Shown: piece by piece, positions 39,280 through 49,172 of the stretch
Numbering within the stretch: position 1 is the first letter of the stretch
Layout of the letters: every line of letters starts with the position of its first letter
Source: Bacillus paramycoides
GTDB lineage: Bacteria; Bacillota; Bacilli; Bacillales; Bacillaceae_G
Assembly: GCF_001884235.1 (NCBI RefSeq)
Contig: NZ_MAOI01000040.1
Coordinates: 48,679-112,678 of the forward strand
Reading direction: 5' to 3'
DNA length: 64,000 nucleotides
Position numbers and translations under genes: made by a program
Notes under the pieces: generated by a model
The model's database searches: none
The model's input: only the letters and a program-made list of their open reading frames with translations
Told to the model about the DNA's origin: nothing

Positions 39280-39363
39280 TAATAAGACTGCTGATAAAAA
39301 ACAATTGGTACTGGTCAATTGTCCAATAATCAGTGTGGACAATCCTCATCAATAAAATTTCAC

Positions 39364-39793
39364 TTATTGCACACCATATTGAATATAACTTGAATCATAG
39401 TATCCCCATTGATTTATCCCTAAGCAAAACCATCCACCTTACTTACTCCATACTCGATATGATTCGCCATGATGTAACTGTCTTATAACATTCCCGTTTA
39501 ATGATGGAGCGTCTCGTAGATTCACATTATCGCCAGTAATAGTTGCCACATAATGTTTATACTGAATATAACTTGAATCATTATATACCCACTGATTTGT
39601 CCCTAAGCCGAGCCATCCATCTTGTTCTCCCCAAACTTCATATGATTCGCCACGATTCAATTGGCGAATTACACTAGACTGTAAAGATGGTCCACTTCGT
39701 AAATTCACATTATCTCCATTAATTACAGCAACTCCGTATACTGGAGTGGCATTATTAGGTGGAGAAACATTACCTTCACCACTTGCTCCATTA
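39364..39793 (-). pseudogene. Remnant of an SH3b-repeat cell-wall protein, truncated and with internal stop
   Basis: Two bacterial SH3 repeats are readable: VINGDNVNLRSGPSLQSSVIRQL ... and TITGDNVNLRDAPSLNGNVIRQL ... (core NVNLR.xPS). Upstream a linker rich in Gly, Ser, Pro (GASGEGNVSPPNNATPVYG) is open back to a stop at about 39793, with no start codon and no catalytic domain. In the second repeat TAA at 39437-39439 interrupts WSK*GGWF, after which the frame continues to QYGVQ. The likely ancestor is a wall amidase or endopeptidase. Confidence 0.78.
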
Positions 39794-39811
39794 ATACACT
39801 TTTAATACCTC

Positions 39812-39840
39812 AAAAAAGCCTTGTAATTACAAGGCCTTTT
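39812..39840 (-). terminator. Terminator overlapping the end of the ABC exporter operon
   Basis: AAAAAGCCTTGTA and TACAAGGCCTTTT pair; the last four codons and stop of the downstream exporter subunit (stop at 39827) lie within the hairpin. Confidence 0.82.
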
Positions 39841-41590
39841 GTAAACTCCCTTTATTTTGTAGTAAGTACATATTGTAGTAAAGTCCTTGTTTACTAAGTA
39901 ACTCTTGATGTGTTCCTCTTTCTATGATTTCCCCTTCATGCATAACAAATATTTGATCCGCATCTTGGATTGTAGACAATCTGTGTGCAATCGCTATCGT
40001 TGTTCTACCTTTTCGCATTTGCTGTAATGCCGTTTGGATAGCCTCTTCAGTTTCTGTATCAATATTTGCCGTCGCTTCATCTAATACTAATACTTTCGGA
40101 TTGGTTGCTATCGTTCTAGCAAAAGCAATTAATTGCCTTTGACCACTAGAAAATGCAGCTCCTCTTTCGACTACTTCTGTATCATACTGCTCTGGTAATT
40201 TTTCAATAAACGTATTCGCTTGCACAAATCGTGCTGCTTCTTCTATCTCCTCATCCGTAATTTCTTCATTATACATACGAATATTTTGCTTTACATTTCC
40301 CGCAAATAAAAATGCATCTTGTAACACAAGACCAATTTTCTTCCGAATTTCTTGTTCTCCAAACTTCTCTAAATCGACTCCGTCTATTACAATATTCCCT
40401 GATTTAATATTGTAAAACCTCATTAATAAATTCATAATTGTACTCTTACCACTACCAGTGTGTCCAACGAAAGCAACCGTTTGCCCTGGCTTTACGTGAA
40501 AAGATACATTTTTTAATACGTCACGCTTCCCATCATATGAAAAGGTAACATCTTTAAATTGAATTTCTCCTTTATCTACTCGTGGATTTTCACTCCCCAT
40601 TTGAACAGGAGCTAAATCTTTATCATCCATTAAATGAAATACACGCGATGATGAAACGAGCGCTTGCTGGAAGAAAGACAATTTCATCATCATTTCATTT
40701 ACGGGCTGGAAGAAACGGTGAATATAGTTAACGAAAGCATATAAAACTCCTACTTCAACAGGACTCTTTAAAGCGTCGATTCCAAATAACCCAAGAACTA
40801 ACGCAATTGCTACAATATGAACAAGATCTGTTGCTGGACGTAAAAGTAATGCATCTAATTTTAATGTACGGCGTCCAGCACTATAATGCTTGTTGTTTAC
40901 TTCTTCAAACTCTTTTCTCATCCGCTTTTCTTGTCGGAATACTTGAACAATATTCATCCCCTGGATAGATTCATTTAACTTTGCATTTAATATACTTAGT
41001 TGATTACGTACCTCTAAATAAAAAGCTGCACTTTTCCGGCGATACAGCACCATAATCGTAAACATAATTGGAATTAATATGAGAGAAAATAGCGCTAATT
41101 TTACATCTAATAAAAACATCGCTACTAAAATCCCTACTAAAAAGACTACATTTTTCACGAATGTTGATAGTACACTAACATAAAAATCCTTAATCGCTTC
41201 CGTATCATTCGTTATGCGAGATACGAGCGTACCAATCGGCGTACGATCAAAGAAACTTAATGACAACTTTTGAACGTGTTCATACACTTCAACTCGCATA
41301 TCCTGGACAATCTTAAAAGCGATATTTTGAAAGTACAATAGGTCTAAATAAGTAAATAATACTTTTAATAAGTGGGCAATAATATACACTACAAATAGAG
41401 TAACAAGTGCCGATTGTTCAAAGTTGCGTGGTACTAAGTGTTCATCAAGAAATTGTTTAATCAAAAAAGGACCCATCATTTCAGTTACAGTTGCACCAAC
41501 TAGAAATATAAATGCTAGCGATAATAACCCTTTATATGGCCTCATATAGGAAAGCAATCTCCTTAAATCACTCCGCTTTTTCTCAGCCAT
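39827..41590 (-). CDS. Heterodimeric ABC multidrug exporter, YheH/BmrD-like subunit
   Basis: A 587-residue type IV exporter half: six membrane helices (residues 15-320) and an ATPase domain. Walker A GHTGSGKST, Q loop VLQDAFLF, Walker B VLVLDEATANID with the catalytic Glu, and H loop IAHRLST are intact, but the signature is FSSGQRQL instead of LSGGQ. This is the canonical-Walker, degenerate-signature partner of the asymmetric pair. It is shorter than B. subtilis YheH because the extra N-terminal insert is missing. The second ATG (41590) has 6-base spacing from GGAGG. Confidence 0.9.
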   Translation of the reverse strand: MAEKKRSDLRRLLSYMRPYKGLLSLAFIFLVGATVTEMMGPFLIKQFLDEHLVPRNFEQSALVTLFVVYIIAHLLKVLFTYLDLLYFQNIAFKIVQDMRVEVYEHVQKLSLSFFDRTPIGTLVSRITNDTEAIKDFYVSVLSTFVKNVVFLVGILVAMFLLDVKLALFSLILIPIMFTIMVLYRRKSAAFYLEVRNQLSILNAKLNESIQGMNIVQVFRQEKRMRKEFEEVNNKHYSAGRRTLKLDALLLRPATDLVHIVAIALVLGLFGIDALKSPVEVGVLYAFVNYIHRFFQPVNEMMMKLSFFQQALVSSSRVFHLMDDKDLAPVQMGSENPRVDKGEIQFKDVTFSYDGKRDVLKNVSFHVKPGQTVAFVGHTGSGKSTIMNLLMRFYNIKSGNIVIDGVDLEKFGEQEIRKKIGLVLQDAFLFAGNVKQNIRMYNEEITDEEIEEAARFVQANTFIEKLPEQYDTEVVERGAAFSSGQRQLIAFARTIATNPKVLVLDEATANIDTETEEAIQTALQQMRKGRTTIAIAHRLSTIQDADQIFVMHEGEIIERGTHQELLSKQGLYYNMYLLQNKGSLQKAL

Positions 41591-43341
41591 CATACGCCTC
41601 CTTTCTCTACCAACGCCTCTAACTGCTGGCTTTCGTACATTTCTTTATACCAACCATTTTCGTTCATTAGCTGCTCATGTGTTCCTCGCTGCACAACCAT
41701 ACCTTCATCAATAACAAGAATAAGATTTGCATGCTGAATCGCACTTAAACGGTGCGCAGTAATAATTGTCGTTTTTTCTGCTCTTTCCCGTTTCAATGCA
41801 GTTAAAATCGTTTCTTCTGTTTTTGCATCTACAGCCGATAAACAATCATCTAAAATTAAAATTTCAGCATTCGTTAATAACGCACGCGCAATGGAGATTC
41901 GCTGTTTTTGGCCTCCTGATAGCGAAACCCCTCTTTCACCTACTACCGTGTCATATCCTTCTGGAAATTGAATAATATCATTATGAATACAAGCAATCTC
42001 AGCAGCACGGGTAATTTCTTTATATGTAGCATCGGCCTTTCCAAACGCAATGTTCTCCCCAATACTCGCTGAAAATAAAAAATGATCTTGCGGCACATAT
42101 GAAATTGCAGAGCGTACACCGTGAAGTGTTAAATCTCGAATATCCCGCTCACCAACTTTTAATTCACCATTAAAATGGTCATACTCACGAATTAAACATT
42201 TTAACAACGTCGTCTTCCCTGCACCAGTACGTCCTACAATTCCTAACGTTTCACCTTTTCTTAAGTTAAAATAAATATCTTTTAAGTTTAATAGTTCATT
42301 TTTCTTATAAGAAAACGAATCAACAGCGAATGAAACATCACCACTTGCTATAGTATGTATAGCATTTTCCCTATTCACTACATCTGAAGTTTGTGAAAGT
42401 ATTTTCTCCACACGATCATATGAAGCGCGTCCACGCTCCATAATATTAAACAACCACCCAAAGGCTAACATTGGCCATACAAGAGTCCCTAGGTATGTTG
42501 TAAATGTTACTAGTTCCCCTACAGTTAATTCGCCTCGTACTACTAATAGTGATCCGTAACAAACTGCGATTAAAAACGAAAACCCGACAATAAGTGCAAT
42601 CGTTGGGTCGAATAACGAGTCAATACGTGCGACTAACATATTTTTATGTACGACATCTTCCGATTTCTTCCGAAACGCTTGTAAATCCTCTTTCTCTTGT
42701 CCGAGCGAGCGAATTACCTTCATCCCACTCATACTCTCTTGTACTTTATCATTGATTTCAGAAAACGATTGCTGCGCTTTATGAAATCTTCTATGCAATA
42801 AAGTTCCATAATAATTTGTAGAAATCGCTACAATTGGCATCGGAATTAAACTTAATAACGTCAACTTCCAGCTAATTGTAAAACCCATCGCTACGAGTAC
42901 ACATCCTCCAACTGCTAATGAGTCAACAAGTGTTAAAACACCCGATCCAGCAGTTTGCTGAATCGCCTGAATATCATTGGTCGCATGTGCCATCAAATCA
43001 CCCGTACGACGTGATTGATAGAAAGTTGGGCTCATCTTTGTAAAATGTTCATATAAATTCTTTCGTAATTGACGGGCTAGTTTTAAAGAAGAGCCAAAAA
43101 TCATAATACGCCATAAATAACGTAATATGTACATAGTAATCCCTACAACTACTAACAGAATGACCCACTTCAACAATTGTTCAGACGTTAAAGTTCCATT
43201 ATTAATTTCATCTACTACAATACCTAGTACTTTTGGGGCTACAAGTTCAAGAAGCGCGACACCAAATAACATAATAATTCCGATTATGTACGCTCGTTTT
43301 TCTTGTTTAAAAAACCAACCTAAATTTAAAAACACTTTCAT
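41590..43341 (-). CDS. Heterodimeric ABC multidrug exporter, YheI/BmrC-like subunit
   Basis: A 583-residue exporter half with LGWFFKQEKRAYIIG at the start, six membrane helices, and an ATPase domain with Walker A GRTGAGKTT, Q loop VPQDHFLF, intact signature LSGGQKQR, and Walker B ILILDDCLSAVD, where Asp replaces the catalytic Glu. This is the hallmark of the degenerate site in BmrCD/LmrCD-type heterodimers. It overlaps the partner gene by one to four bases. The substrates are likely drugs or lipids. Confidence 0.92.
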   Translation of the reverse strand: MKVFLNLGWFFKQEKRAYIIGIIMLFGVALLELVAPKVLGIVVDEINNGTLTSEQLLKWVILLVVVGITMYILRYLWRIMIFGSSLKLARQLRKNLYEHFTKMSPTFYQSRRTGDLMAHATNDIQAIQQTAGSGVLTLVDSLAVGGCVLVAMGFTISWKLTLLSLIPMPIVAISTNYYGTLLHRRFHKAQQSFSEINDKVQESMSGMKVIRSLGQEKEDLQAFRKKSEDVVHKNMLVARIDSLFDPTIALIVGFSFLIAVCYGSLLVVRGELTVGELVTFTTYLGTLVWPMLAFGWLFNIMERGRASYDRVEKILSQTSDVVNRENAIHTIASGDVSFAVDSFSYKKNELLNLKDIYFNLRKGETLGIVGRTGAGKTTLLKCLIREYDHFNGELKVGERDIRDLTLHGVRSAISYVPQDHFLFSASIGENIAFGKADATYKEITRAAEIACIHNDIIQFPEGYDTVVGERGVSLSGGQKQRISIARALLTNAEILILDDCLSAVDAKTEETILTALKRERAEKTTIITAHRLSAIQHANLILVIDEGMVVQRGTHEQLMNENGWYKEMYESQQLEALVEKGGV

Positions 43342-43433
43342 ATTTATCCTCCTCCCTTAAAATGAGCGATGTTTTCAGTTTAACAAAAATACAGAATTTT
43401 TAAAAGTTTTAAACATTTTTAAAATCCAAAAGG

Positions 43434-43460
43434 AAAGGGCACTCGGTAAGAGTGCCCTTT
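43434..43460 (-). terminator. Terminator of the sirA-yneF unit
   Basis: AAAGGGCACTC, loop GGTAA, GAGTGCCCTTT. Confidence 0.82.
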
Positions 43461-43465
43461 AGCGC

Positions 43466-43687
43466 TTATTTCGTTTGTTGCTTGTTCATCGCGCTCATCA
43501 TTTGATTGATTTTCTTTTGGGAAGGTTTTTGTCCCATTTGCATCATCATCATTTTTAACATTTGTTCGTTAATTGGTGGATTTTTTTGTAAGTAATTCAT
43601 CATGTATTTGCGTGCAATGAAAAATCCTAATGCCACGCCTGCTACTAGTGCTACTACGCCCACTAGAACACCTAACCAAATTGACAT
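43466..43687 (-). CDS. yneF: YneF family membrane protein (UPF0154)
   Basis: A 73-residue protein with one N-terminal membrane helix (residues 3-25) and a Met/Lys/Gln-rich tail, [21 protein letters not shown], which is the UPF0154 signature. The function is unknown. In B. subtilis yneF lies between yneE (sirA) and ccdA, the same order as here relative to sirA and tkt. Confidence 0.93.
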   Translation of the reverse strand: MSIWLGVLVGVVALVAGVALGFFIARKYMMNYLQKNPPINEQMLKMMMMQMGQKPSQKKINQMMSAMNKQQTK

Positions 43688-43765
43688 ATATTTTCCTCCT
43701 TCATGTTGTCTACCTTACAGTGTACTAAAACCATTTCAATAAGACAAGATACTATTCGACATTTT

Positions 43766-44206
43766 TTACACATATGTCCGTACTTGTTTGAGAGGATTTA
43801 ACCAACCATACTTTTTATTCTCATAATCCATTGCTAAAAATGTTAACTCACACTTTCTAAGCACCTCAAAGAAAGTTGTTTCCATAGATACATTTCCAGA
43901 AGTATTCATTCGAATATATTGTGATTTTACCATTATTTCACCATATTCCGCTCCCGTATAAAGTGTATGCGCGTGATGTGTTCTTTCATATTTACCAATA
44001 ACACGCAAGGCTTGTTCTAATTTATGATGAATTTTCATTACTTGTAACGGCATTGTAATATACATCATTTGCTTATATAACACTTTTTTCTCCGAAAGGG
44101 ACCCAGATTCTGAAAATCGAGCAAATAAATCAAAAAACAAATATTCACGACCAAAGTAAGCTTTCGCAATATCCTCTTGAATTAAATACAATTCATACGT
44201 TTTCAT
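43766..44206 (-). CDS. sirA: Sporulation inhibitor of replication SirA
   Basis: A 146-residue protein. The ends are diagnostic: YLIQEDIAKAYFGREYLFFDLF at the N-terminus and FLAMDYENKKYGWLNPLK at the C-terminus, with ETTFFEVLRK before it. In B. subtilis SirA (YneE) is made under Spo0A control and binds DnaA domain I to stop new rounds of replication at sporulation onset. It lies between tkt and yneF as in B. subtilis. Confidence 0.92.
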   Translation of the reverse strand: MKTYELYLIQEDIAKAYFGREYLFFDLFARFSESGSLSEKKVLYKQMMYITMPLQVMKIHHKLEQALRVIGKYERTHHAHTLYTGAEYGEIMVKSQYIRMNTSGNVSMETTFFEVLRKCELTFLAMDYENKKYGWLNPLKQVRTYV

Positions 44207-44322
44207 TTTTTCCCTCCCGATCTGGACAACCTTTTCCCTACATTATATAAAAGAAAATTTGCAATGATTGTCTGACTATGGAGAGAGAAAAAACTTTTTC
44301 TGTCGAAAAAACTCAATTACAT

Positions 44323-44355
44323 AGAAAAATCTCTCCATGCTGGAGAGATTTTTCT
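44323..44355 (-). terminator. Terminator of tkt
   Basis: AGAAAAATCTCTCC, loop ATGCT, GGAGAGATTTTTCT: a perfect stem just after the tkt stop. Confidence 0.9.
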
Positions 44356-44362
44356 AAAATCA

Positions 44363-46363
44363 TTAAAGCATTTCTTTTACTTTACGAACAACGTTCTCTA
44401 CAGTAAATCCATACTCTTCCATAATCTTCTCACCAGGAGCAGAAGCACCGAATGTATCGATACCTAGTACATCTCCATCAAGACCTACGTAACGGTGCCA
44501 TCCGATTGTAGCACCCATTTCAATTGCGAAACGTTTCGTTACTGCTTTTGGTAATACAGATTCTTTGTACTCAGCAGTTTGAGCTTCAAAGCGATCCATA
44601 GATGGCATACTAACAACAGCTGCATCAACGCCGTCTGCTGCTAGAGTTTTTTGCGCTTCGATTGCTAAGCTTACTTCAGATCCAGTTGCAATTAAGATTA
44701 CATCAGCAGTTTCTTTCTTACTTGCAGAAACTACATATGCACCTTTTGCCACTTTTTCATAAGTATCGTCTTTTGCGCCTTCTAATGTTGGAAGATCTTG
44801 ACGAGTTAACACTAATGCAGTTGGTGTTTTTGTAGATTCTAGAGCTAATCTCCAAGCTGCAACTGATTCGTTACCGTCAGCTGGACGAATAACAGAAACA
44901 TTTGGCATTGCACGAAGTGCTGCTAATTGTTCGATTGGTTCATGTGTTGGACCATCTTCACCAACAGCAATACTGTCGTGTGTGAATACATACGTTACAG
45001 GCAATTGCATTAATGCTGCAAGGCGAATTGCTGGACGTAAGTAATCAGAGAATACGAAGAACGTACCACCGTAAGTTTTTAAACCGCCATGTAGTGCAAT
45101 ACCGTTCATTGCTGCACCCATCGCAAACTCACGAACACCATACCAAATGTTTTTACCGCTGTAATCAGCTCTTGTGAAGTCTTTTTCGTTATTCATGTAT
45201 GTTTTGTTAGAACCAGCAAGGTCAGCAGATCCACCGAAGAATGATGGTACAGACTCTGCAATAGCATTAATTACAGCACCTGAAGAATTACGTGTTGCTG
45301 CTTTTGATCCTAATTCATAAGTTGGTAAGTTTTGCTCCCAACCTTCTGGAAGAAGACCATTCATTGCTGCTTGCAACTCGTTTGCTAATTCTGGATATGC
45401 TTGTGCATATTCACCTAACATTGTGTTCCACTCAGCTTGTGCAGTTTCACCAACATCTTGTACTGTTTTACGGAAGTTGTCATATACTTCTTCTGATACA
45501 TGGAAATCTTGTTCAGCAGTCCAAGCATATGCTTCTTTCGTTAATTTTGTTTCGTCTACACCAAGTGGAGAACCGTGTGAAGCTGATTTTCCTGATTTGT
45601 TTGGAGAACCGAAACCAATTGTCGTTCTTACTTCAATTAGCGTTGGGCGTTTTTCGTCAGCTTTCGCTTCTTCAATTGCTTTTGCGATTGCTTCAATATC
45701 GTTTCCATCCTCAACACGGATTACTTGCCAACCGTATGCTTTGTAACGATCTTCTACACTTTCAGAGAATGAACGATTTAAATCGCCATCTAAAGAAATG
45801 TCATTAGAATCGTATAACACTACAAGACGACCTAATCCTAAGTGTGCAGCTAATGAAGATGCTTCAGCAGAAACGCCTTCCATTAAATCGCCGTCACCGC
45901 AAATAGCGTACGTAAAATGATCAACTACATTGTACGCATCACGGTTATATTTTGCTGCTAAATGTCTTTCAGCCATCGCCATACCAACAGCAGTTGCAAT
46001 ACCTTGTCCAAGTGGACCAGTTGTTGCGTCTACACCTGCTGTGTGACCATACTCAGGATGTCCTGGAGTTTTGCTTCCCCATTGACGGAAGTTCTTTAAA
46101 TCATCCATCGTTACATCGTAACCAGATAGGTGAAGTAGGCTGTATAATAACATTGAACCATGACCTGCAGATAATACGAAACGATCACGGTTAAACCACG
46201 TTGGGTTATTTGGATTGTGTTTCATAAATTGAGTCCATAATGTATAAGCCATTGGTGCTGCACCCATTGGCATTCCTGGGTGACCAGAGTTTGCTTTTTC
46301 AATCGCATCAATGGATAATGTGCGAATCGTGTTGATAGAAAGTTGTTCGATTGAATGTGACAT
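44363..46363 (-). CDS. tkt: Transketolase
   Basis: A 666-residue thiamine-diphosphate enzyme of the pentose phosphate pathway. The ThDP motif [34 protein letters not shown] begins with GDG near residue 154, [16 protein letters not shown] and HGSPLG carry substrate and cofactor His residues, and [19 protein letters not shown] carries the catalytic Glu/His set in the pyrimidine domain. The start at 46363 was chosen because AAGGGAAG precedes it; the frame extends 14 codons upstream without a ribosome site. The codon use is that of a highly expressed gene. Confidence 0.97.
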   Translation of the reverse strand: MSHSIEQLSINTIRTLSIDAIEKANSGHPGMPMGAAPMAYTLWTQFMKHNPNNPTWFNRDRFVLSAGHGSMLLYSLLHLSGYDVTMDDLKNFRQWGSKTPGHPEYGHTAGVDATTGPLGQGIATAVGMAMAERHLAAKYNRDAYNVVDHFTYAICGDGDLMEGVSAEASSLAAHLGLGRLVVLYDSNDISLDGDLNRSFSESVEDRYKAYGWQVIRVEDGNDIEAIAKAIEEAKADEKRPTLIEVRTTIGFGSPNKSGKSASHGSPLGVDETKLTKEAYAWTAEQDFHVSEEVYDNFRKTVQDVGETAQAEWNTMLGEYAQAYPELANELQAAMNGLLPEGWEQNLPTYELGSKAATRNSSGAVINAIAESVPSFFGGSADLAGSNKTYMNNEKDFTRADYSGKNIWYGVREFAMGAAMNGIALHGGLKTYGGTFFVFSDYLRPAIRLAALMQLPVTYVFTHDSIAVGEDGPTHEPIEQLAALRAMPNVSVIRPADGNESVAAWRLALESTKTPTALVLTRQDLPTLEGAKDDTYEKVAKGAYVVSASKKETADVILIATGSEVSLAIEAQKTLAADGVDAAVVSMPSMDRFEAQTAEYKESVLPKAVTKRFAIEMGATIGWHRYVGLDGDVLGIDTFGASAPGEKIMEEYGFTVENVVRKVKEML

Positions 46364-46652
46364 GCTATTCTTCCCTTCGCTTATATTAGTAAACGTTTTA
46401 TACATTTATATGATAGCTTCCCACGCAAGATTATACAACATGTATCGACAAATATGTTGATGTTTTTTTGATTTTTTATAAAAAAATCAATGATTCCGGC
46501 AATGTATGGGCATTCAATATGACATACTTTTTCAATGTTTTTATTTTAGGAAGAAAGAGAATTATCTGTATTTTTATACAAAACACTACATCCACAAATG
46601 TGAAATATACCCGTGTTATTAAATACTATCCAAATTATTTCTCTTATTATGC

Positions 46653-46679
46653 AAAAAAAGCACCTTGTGTGGGTGCTTC
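46653..46679 (-). terminator. Terminator of the phn transporter operon
   Basis: AAAAAAAGCACC, loop TTGTGTG, GGTGCTT. Confidence 0.82.
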
Positions 46680-46688
46680 AAAAAACAC

Positions 46689-47495
46689 TTATACGATTCT
46701 CTTTCGAATCGAACTCGAAATAAAATCAATAATAATTACCATCAAAATAATACCTAGTAAAATAATACCTACACGAGACCAATTTCGTGAGCTTAGTGCA
46801 AAAATTAAGGGTGTACCAATTCCGCCTGCTCCAATAACTCCTAAAATTGAAGCGGAGCGTACATTAATTTCAAACCTATATAACGTATATGACAAGAAAT
46901 CCGGTAATACTTGTGGTAATACTGCATGCCAAAGTATTTGAAGACGATTCGCTCCTGTTGCAATCAACGCTTCCGTCGGCCCTTTATCTATATTTTCAAT
47001 CCCTTCCGAATACAGTTTCCCTAACATTCCAATAGAATGCAGTCCTAAAGCTAATACACCCGCAAAAGAACCTGGACCAACAGCCTTTATAAATAATAGT
47101 GCCATAACTAACTCCGGAAATGTACGAATAAAACTTAGTACAAATTTCCCTGTTCCAGAAGTCACTTTTTCCGTACTCATATTTGTTGCTGCCCAAAATG
47201 CAAATGGGACAGATAAAAATGCTGATATAAATGTACCTAATATTGCGATTGCTAACGTATCAATTAAACCATGCAATAAGTCTTCGCCATCCGGTAATGA
47301 CACGTACGACCAATCTGGATGTAACACCCCTGTCATGATCGCTTTTGTAATTTCGCCAGCTGTATCCTTTATTCCTTCTAGCGGTACTCCGGAAAATGCC
47401 CATATATAGAGAACTGCAAGTGCAATAAAAATAATCCAACGATATAAACTCGGTTTCCTTGGTTTCGGTACCACCATCTTCGGTTCACTCATCAT
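46689..47495 (-). CDS. phnE: Phosphonate-type ABC transporter permease PhnE (second copy)
   Basis: A 268-residue inner-membrane permease with six helices. The EAA-type cytoplasmic loop EALIATGANRLQILWHAVLPQVLPDF and RSASILGVIGAGGIGTPL are the PhnE signatures. It probably pairs with the adjacent paralogous permease. Its start overlaps the end of that gene by 4 bases. The N-terminal Pro/Lys-rich stretch (residues 1-17) is cytosolic. Confidence 0.92.
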   Translation of the reverse strand: MMSEPKMVVPKPRKPSLYRWIIFIALAVLYIWAFSGVPLEGIKDTAGEITKAIMTGVLHPDWSYVSLPDGEDLLHGLIDTLAIAILGTFISAFLSVPFAFWAATNMSTEKVTSGTGKFVLSFIRTFPELVMALLFIKAVGPGSFAGVLALGLHSIGMLGKLYSEGIENIDKGPTEALIATGANRLQILWHAVLPQVLPDFLSYTLYRFEINVRSASILGVIGAGGIGTPLIFALSSRNWSRVGIILLGIILMVIIIDFISSSIRKRIV

Positions 47496-48286
47496 AATTT
47501 CTCCCGTAACAATGTACTTATATAATCAATTCCCAATACAACAACGAGTGTATAAATAATAATAGAAGCAGTTTGTTGATATTGTAAAAACCCAAGCGTT
47601 CGATCATAATATAATCCAATTCCGCCTGCTCCAACTAACCCTAAAACAGCGGCTGCACGTACATTCACCTCAAATGTATACAGAACATAAGAAACGAAGT
47701 GTGCCTTCACCTGCGGGATTACTGCATATACAATCCACTGCACCTTATTTGCTCCTACAGCGGTCATTGCTTCTAATGGACCTGGATCAATCGATTCGAT
47801 TGATTCATATAATAACTTCGCAACAAGCCCAATAGAGAAAAAAGTAAGCGCCAAAATACCTGGAAGTGGTCCAATTCCAAAAATCGCTACAAAAATAACT
47901 GCTAATAATAAATCTGGTATCGTTCGAATTAAATTTAAAACGAATCGAGCCGGACCATATAAAGCCATATTTGAAAACACATTACTCGCCGCGAATAATG
48001 CAAGAGGAATAGCTAAAATGGCACCTAAAGTCGTTCCAATAATAGCCATACGAATTGTGTCTAATATCGCCGTTGTAATTACCTGAAAATAGCCCCAATC
48101 TGGTGGTACCATCTCCTTCAGCAAATCCATCATATTTGGAAAGCCAGTTACAAGTTTCGAAAATGATGCATCTACCTGTACACTGCTACTCCACAATAAT
48201 AAAATGATAATAGCAGCAGTTAACATATGCTTCAGTTTACTAGGTGGTTTCGGTATCGTTTTCGAATGTATAGTCACATCATTCAT
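47492..48286 (-). CDS. phnE: Phosphonate-type ABC transporter permease PhnE (first copy)
   Basis: A 264-residue permease with six helices; [29 protein letters not shown] and [19 protein letters not shown] match the loop and glycine motif of the second copy, so the two are diverged paralogues forming a heterodimer. Its ATG overlaps the stop of phnC by 4 bases, and its own stop overlaps the next gene likewise, giving tight coupling. Confidence 0.92.
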   Translation of the reverse strand: MNDVTIHSKTIPKPPSKLKHMLTAAIIILLLWSSSVQVDASFSKLVTGFPNMMDLLKEMVPPDWGYFQVITTAILDTIRMAIIGTTLGAILAIPLALFAASNVFSNMALYGPARFVLNLIRTIPDLLLAVIFVAIFGIGPLPGILALTFFSIGLVAKLLYESIESIDPGPLEAMTAVGANKVQWIVYAVIPQVKAHFVSYVLYTFEVNVRAAAVLGLVGAGGIGLYYDRTLGFLQYQQTASIIIYTLVVVLGIDYISTLLREKL

Positions 48287-49056
48287 TTGACTGCCACCTC
48301 TAACAATTCACTGTTCTGAATGGAGTTCCCATAAATCTCAGCAAATTTTTCATCCGTTGCCTCTACTACAGGTCCATTAAATACAATTTCACCTGCATGT
48401 AACCCGATAATGCGCGTCGCATACTCTCTAGCCAAATCAATAGAATGTAAGTTTACAATCATTGTAATTCCAAAATCTTGATTAATTTTCTTTAAATCAT
48501 CCATTACCTGCTTCGTAGTAAGCGGATCTAAAGAAGCGACTGGCTCATCAGCTAAAATAATTTTTGCCTCTTGCGCAAGTGCCCTTGCAATTGATACACG
48601 TTGCTGTTGTCCTCCTGATAACTCATCGGCCCGCGTATATGCTTTCTCTAAGATGTTCACTCGTCCCAAGGCTTGAAAAGCAAGCTCTACATCTTCTTTA
48701 GGAAATAGCCCGAGCGTTGTACGTAATGTAGAATGATATCCAACACGTCCGGCTAATACATTTTTTAAAACAGTAGATCTCTTCACAAGATTGAAACTTT
48801 GAAAAATCATACCAATGTCTCGTCGCATACGTCGTAACTCTTTTCCTTTCGCAACAGTAATAGATTCTCCATCAATAATAATTTCTCCACCTGTAATTTC
48901 ATGAAGTCGATTAATCGATCTGAGAAGTGTTGATTTTCCAGCCCCAGATAACCCTACCATAACGACAAACTCGCCTTTTTGAATTTCCATATTAATATTA
49001 TTCAATCCTTTTGTACCGTTCGGATAAACTTTGGAAACATTTCGAAACTCAATCAC
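48283..49056 (-). CDS. phnC: Phosphonate-type ABC transporter ATP-binding protein PhnC
   Basis: A 257-residue ABC ATPase with Walker [18 protein letters not shown] near residue 37, signature [16 protein letters not shown], Walker [14 protein letters not shown] and H loop NLHSIDLA. The [20 protein letters not shown] end is typical of PhnC. It energises uptake of phosphonate, phosphite or organophosphate by PhnE. Confidence 0.94.
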   Translation of the reverse strand: MIEFRNVSKVYPNGTKGLNNINMEIQKGEFVVMVGLSGAGKSTLLRSINRLHEITGGEIIIDGESITVAKGKELRRMRRDIGMIFQSFNLVKRSTVLKNVLAGRVGYHSTLRTTLGLFPKEDVELAFQALGRVNILEKAYTRADELSGGQQQRVSIARALAQEAKIILADEPVASLDPLTTKQVMDDLKKINQDFGITMIVNLHSIDLAREYATRIIGLHAGEIVFNGPVVEATDEKFAEIYGNSIQNSELLEVAVK

Positions 49057-49103
49057 GCCTTTTACCTACTTTCTACTTAATAATAAAAATCGAAAAACGG
49101 CCC

Positions 49104-49135
49104 ACTAACTGAAAACACACGCAATTCCAGTTAGT
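49104..49135 (-). other. Stem-loop between phnD and phnC
   Basis: ACTAACTG and CAGTTAGT (8 base pairs, 16-base loop) lie between the phnD stop and the phnC start. A TTTTT tract follows a few bases later on the minus strand. It may partly terminate transcription or protect the phnD message so that the binding protein is made in excess over the membrane components. Confidence 0.55.
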
Positions 49136-49172
49136 CGCCATTTTCACTGAACCTGTAAAATATCCGTATGTA

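Noticed and set aside
45292-45807. Long plus-strand open frame inside the transketolase gene
   Set aside because: It is antisense to a certain gene with strong codon bias, has leucine/histidine-rich nonsense sequence and no ribosome site.
46468-46941. Plus-strand open frame of 157 codons next to tkt
   Set aside because: It overlaps the phnE terminator and phnE coding region on the other strand, has no ribosome site and no recognisable protein features.
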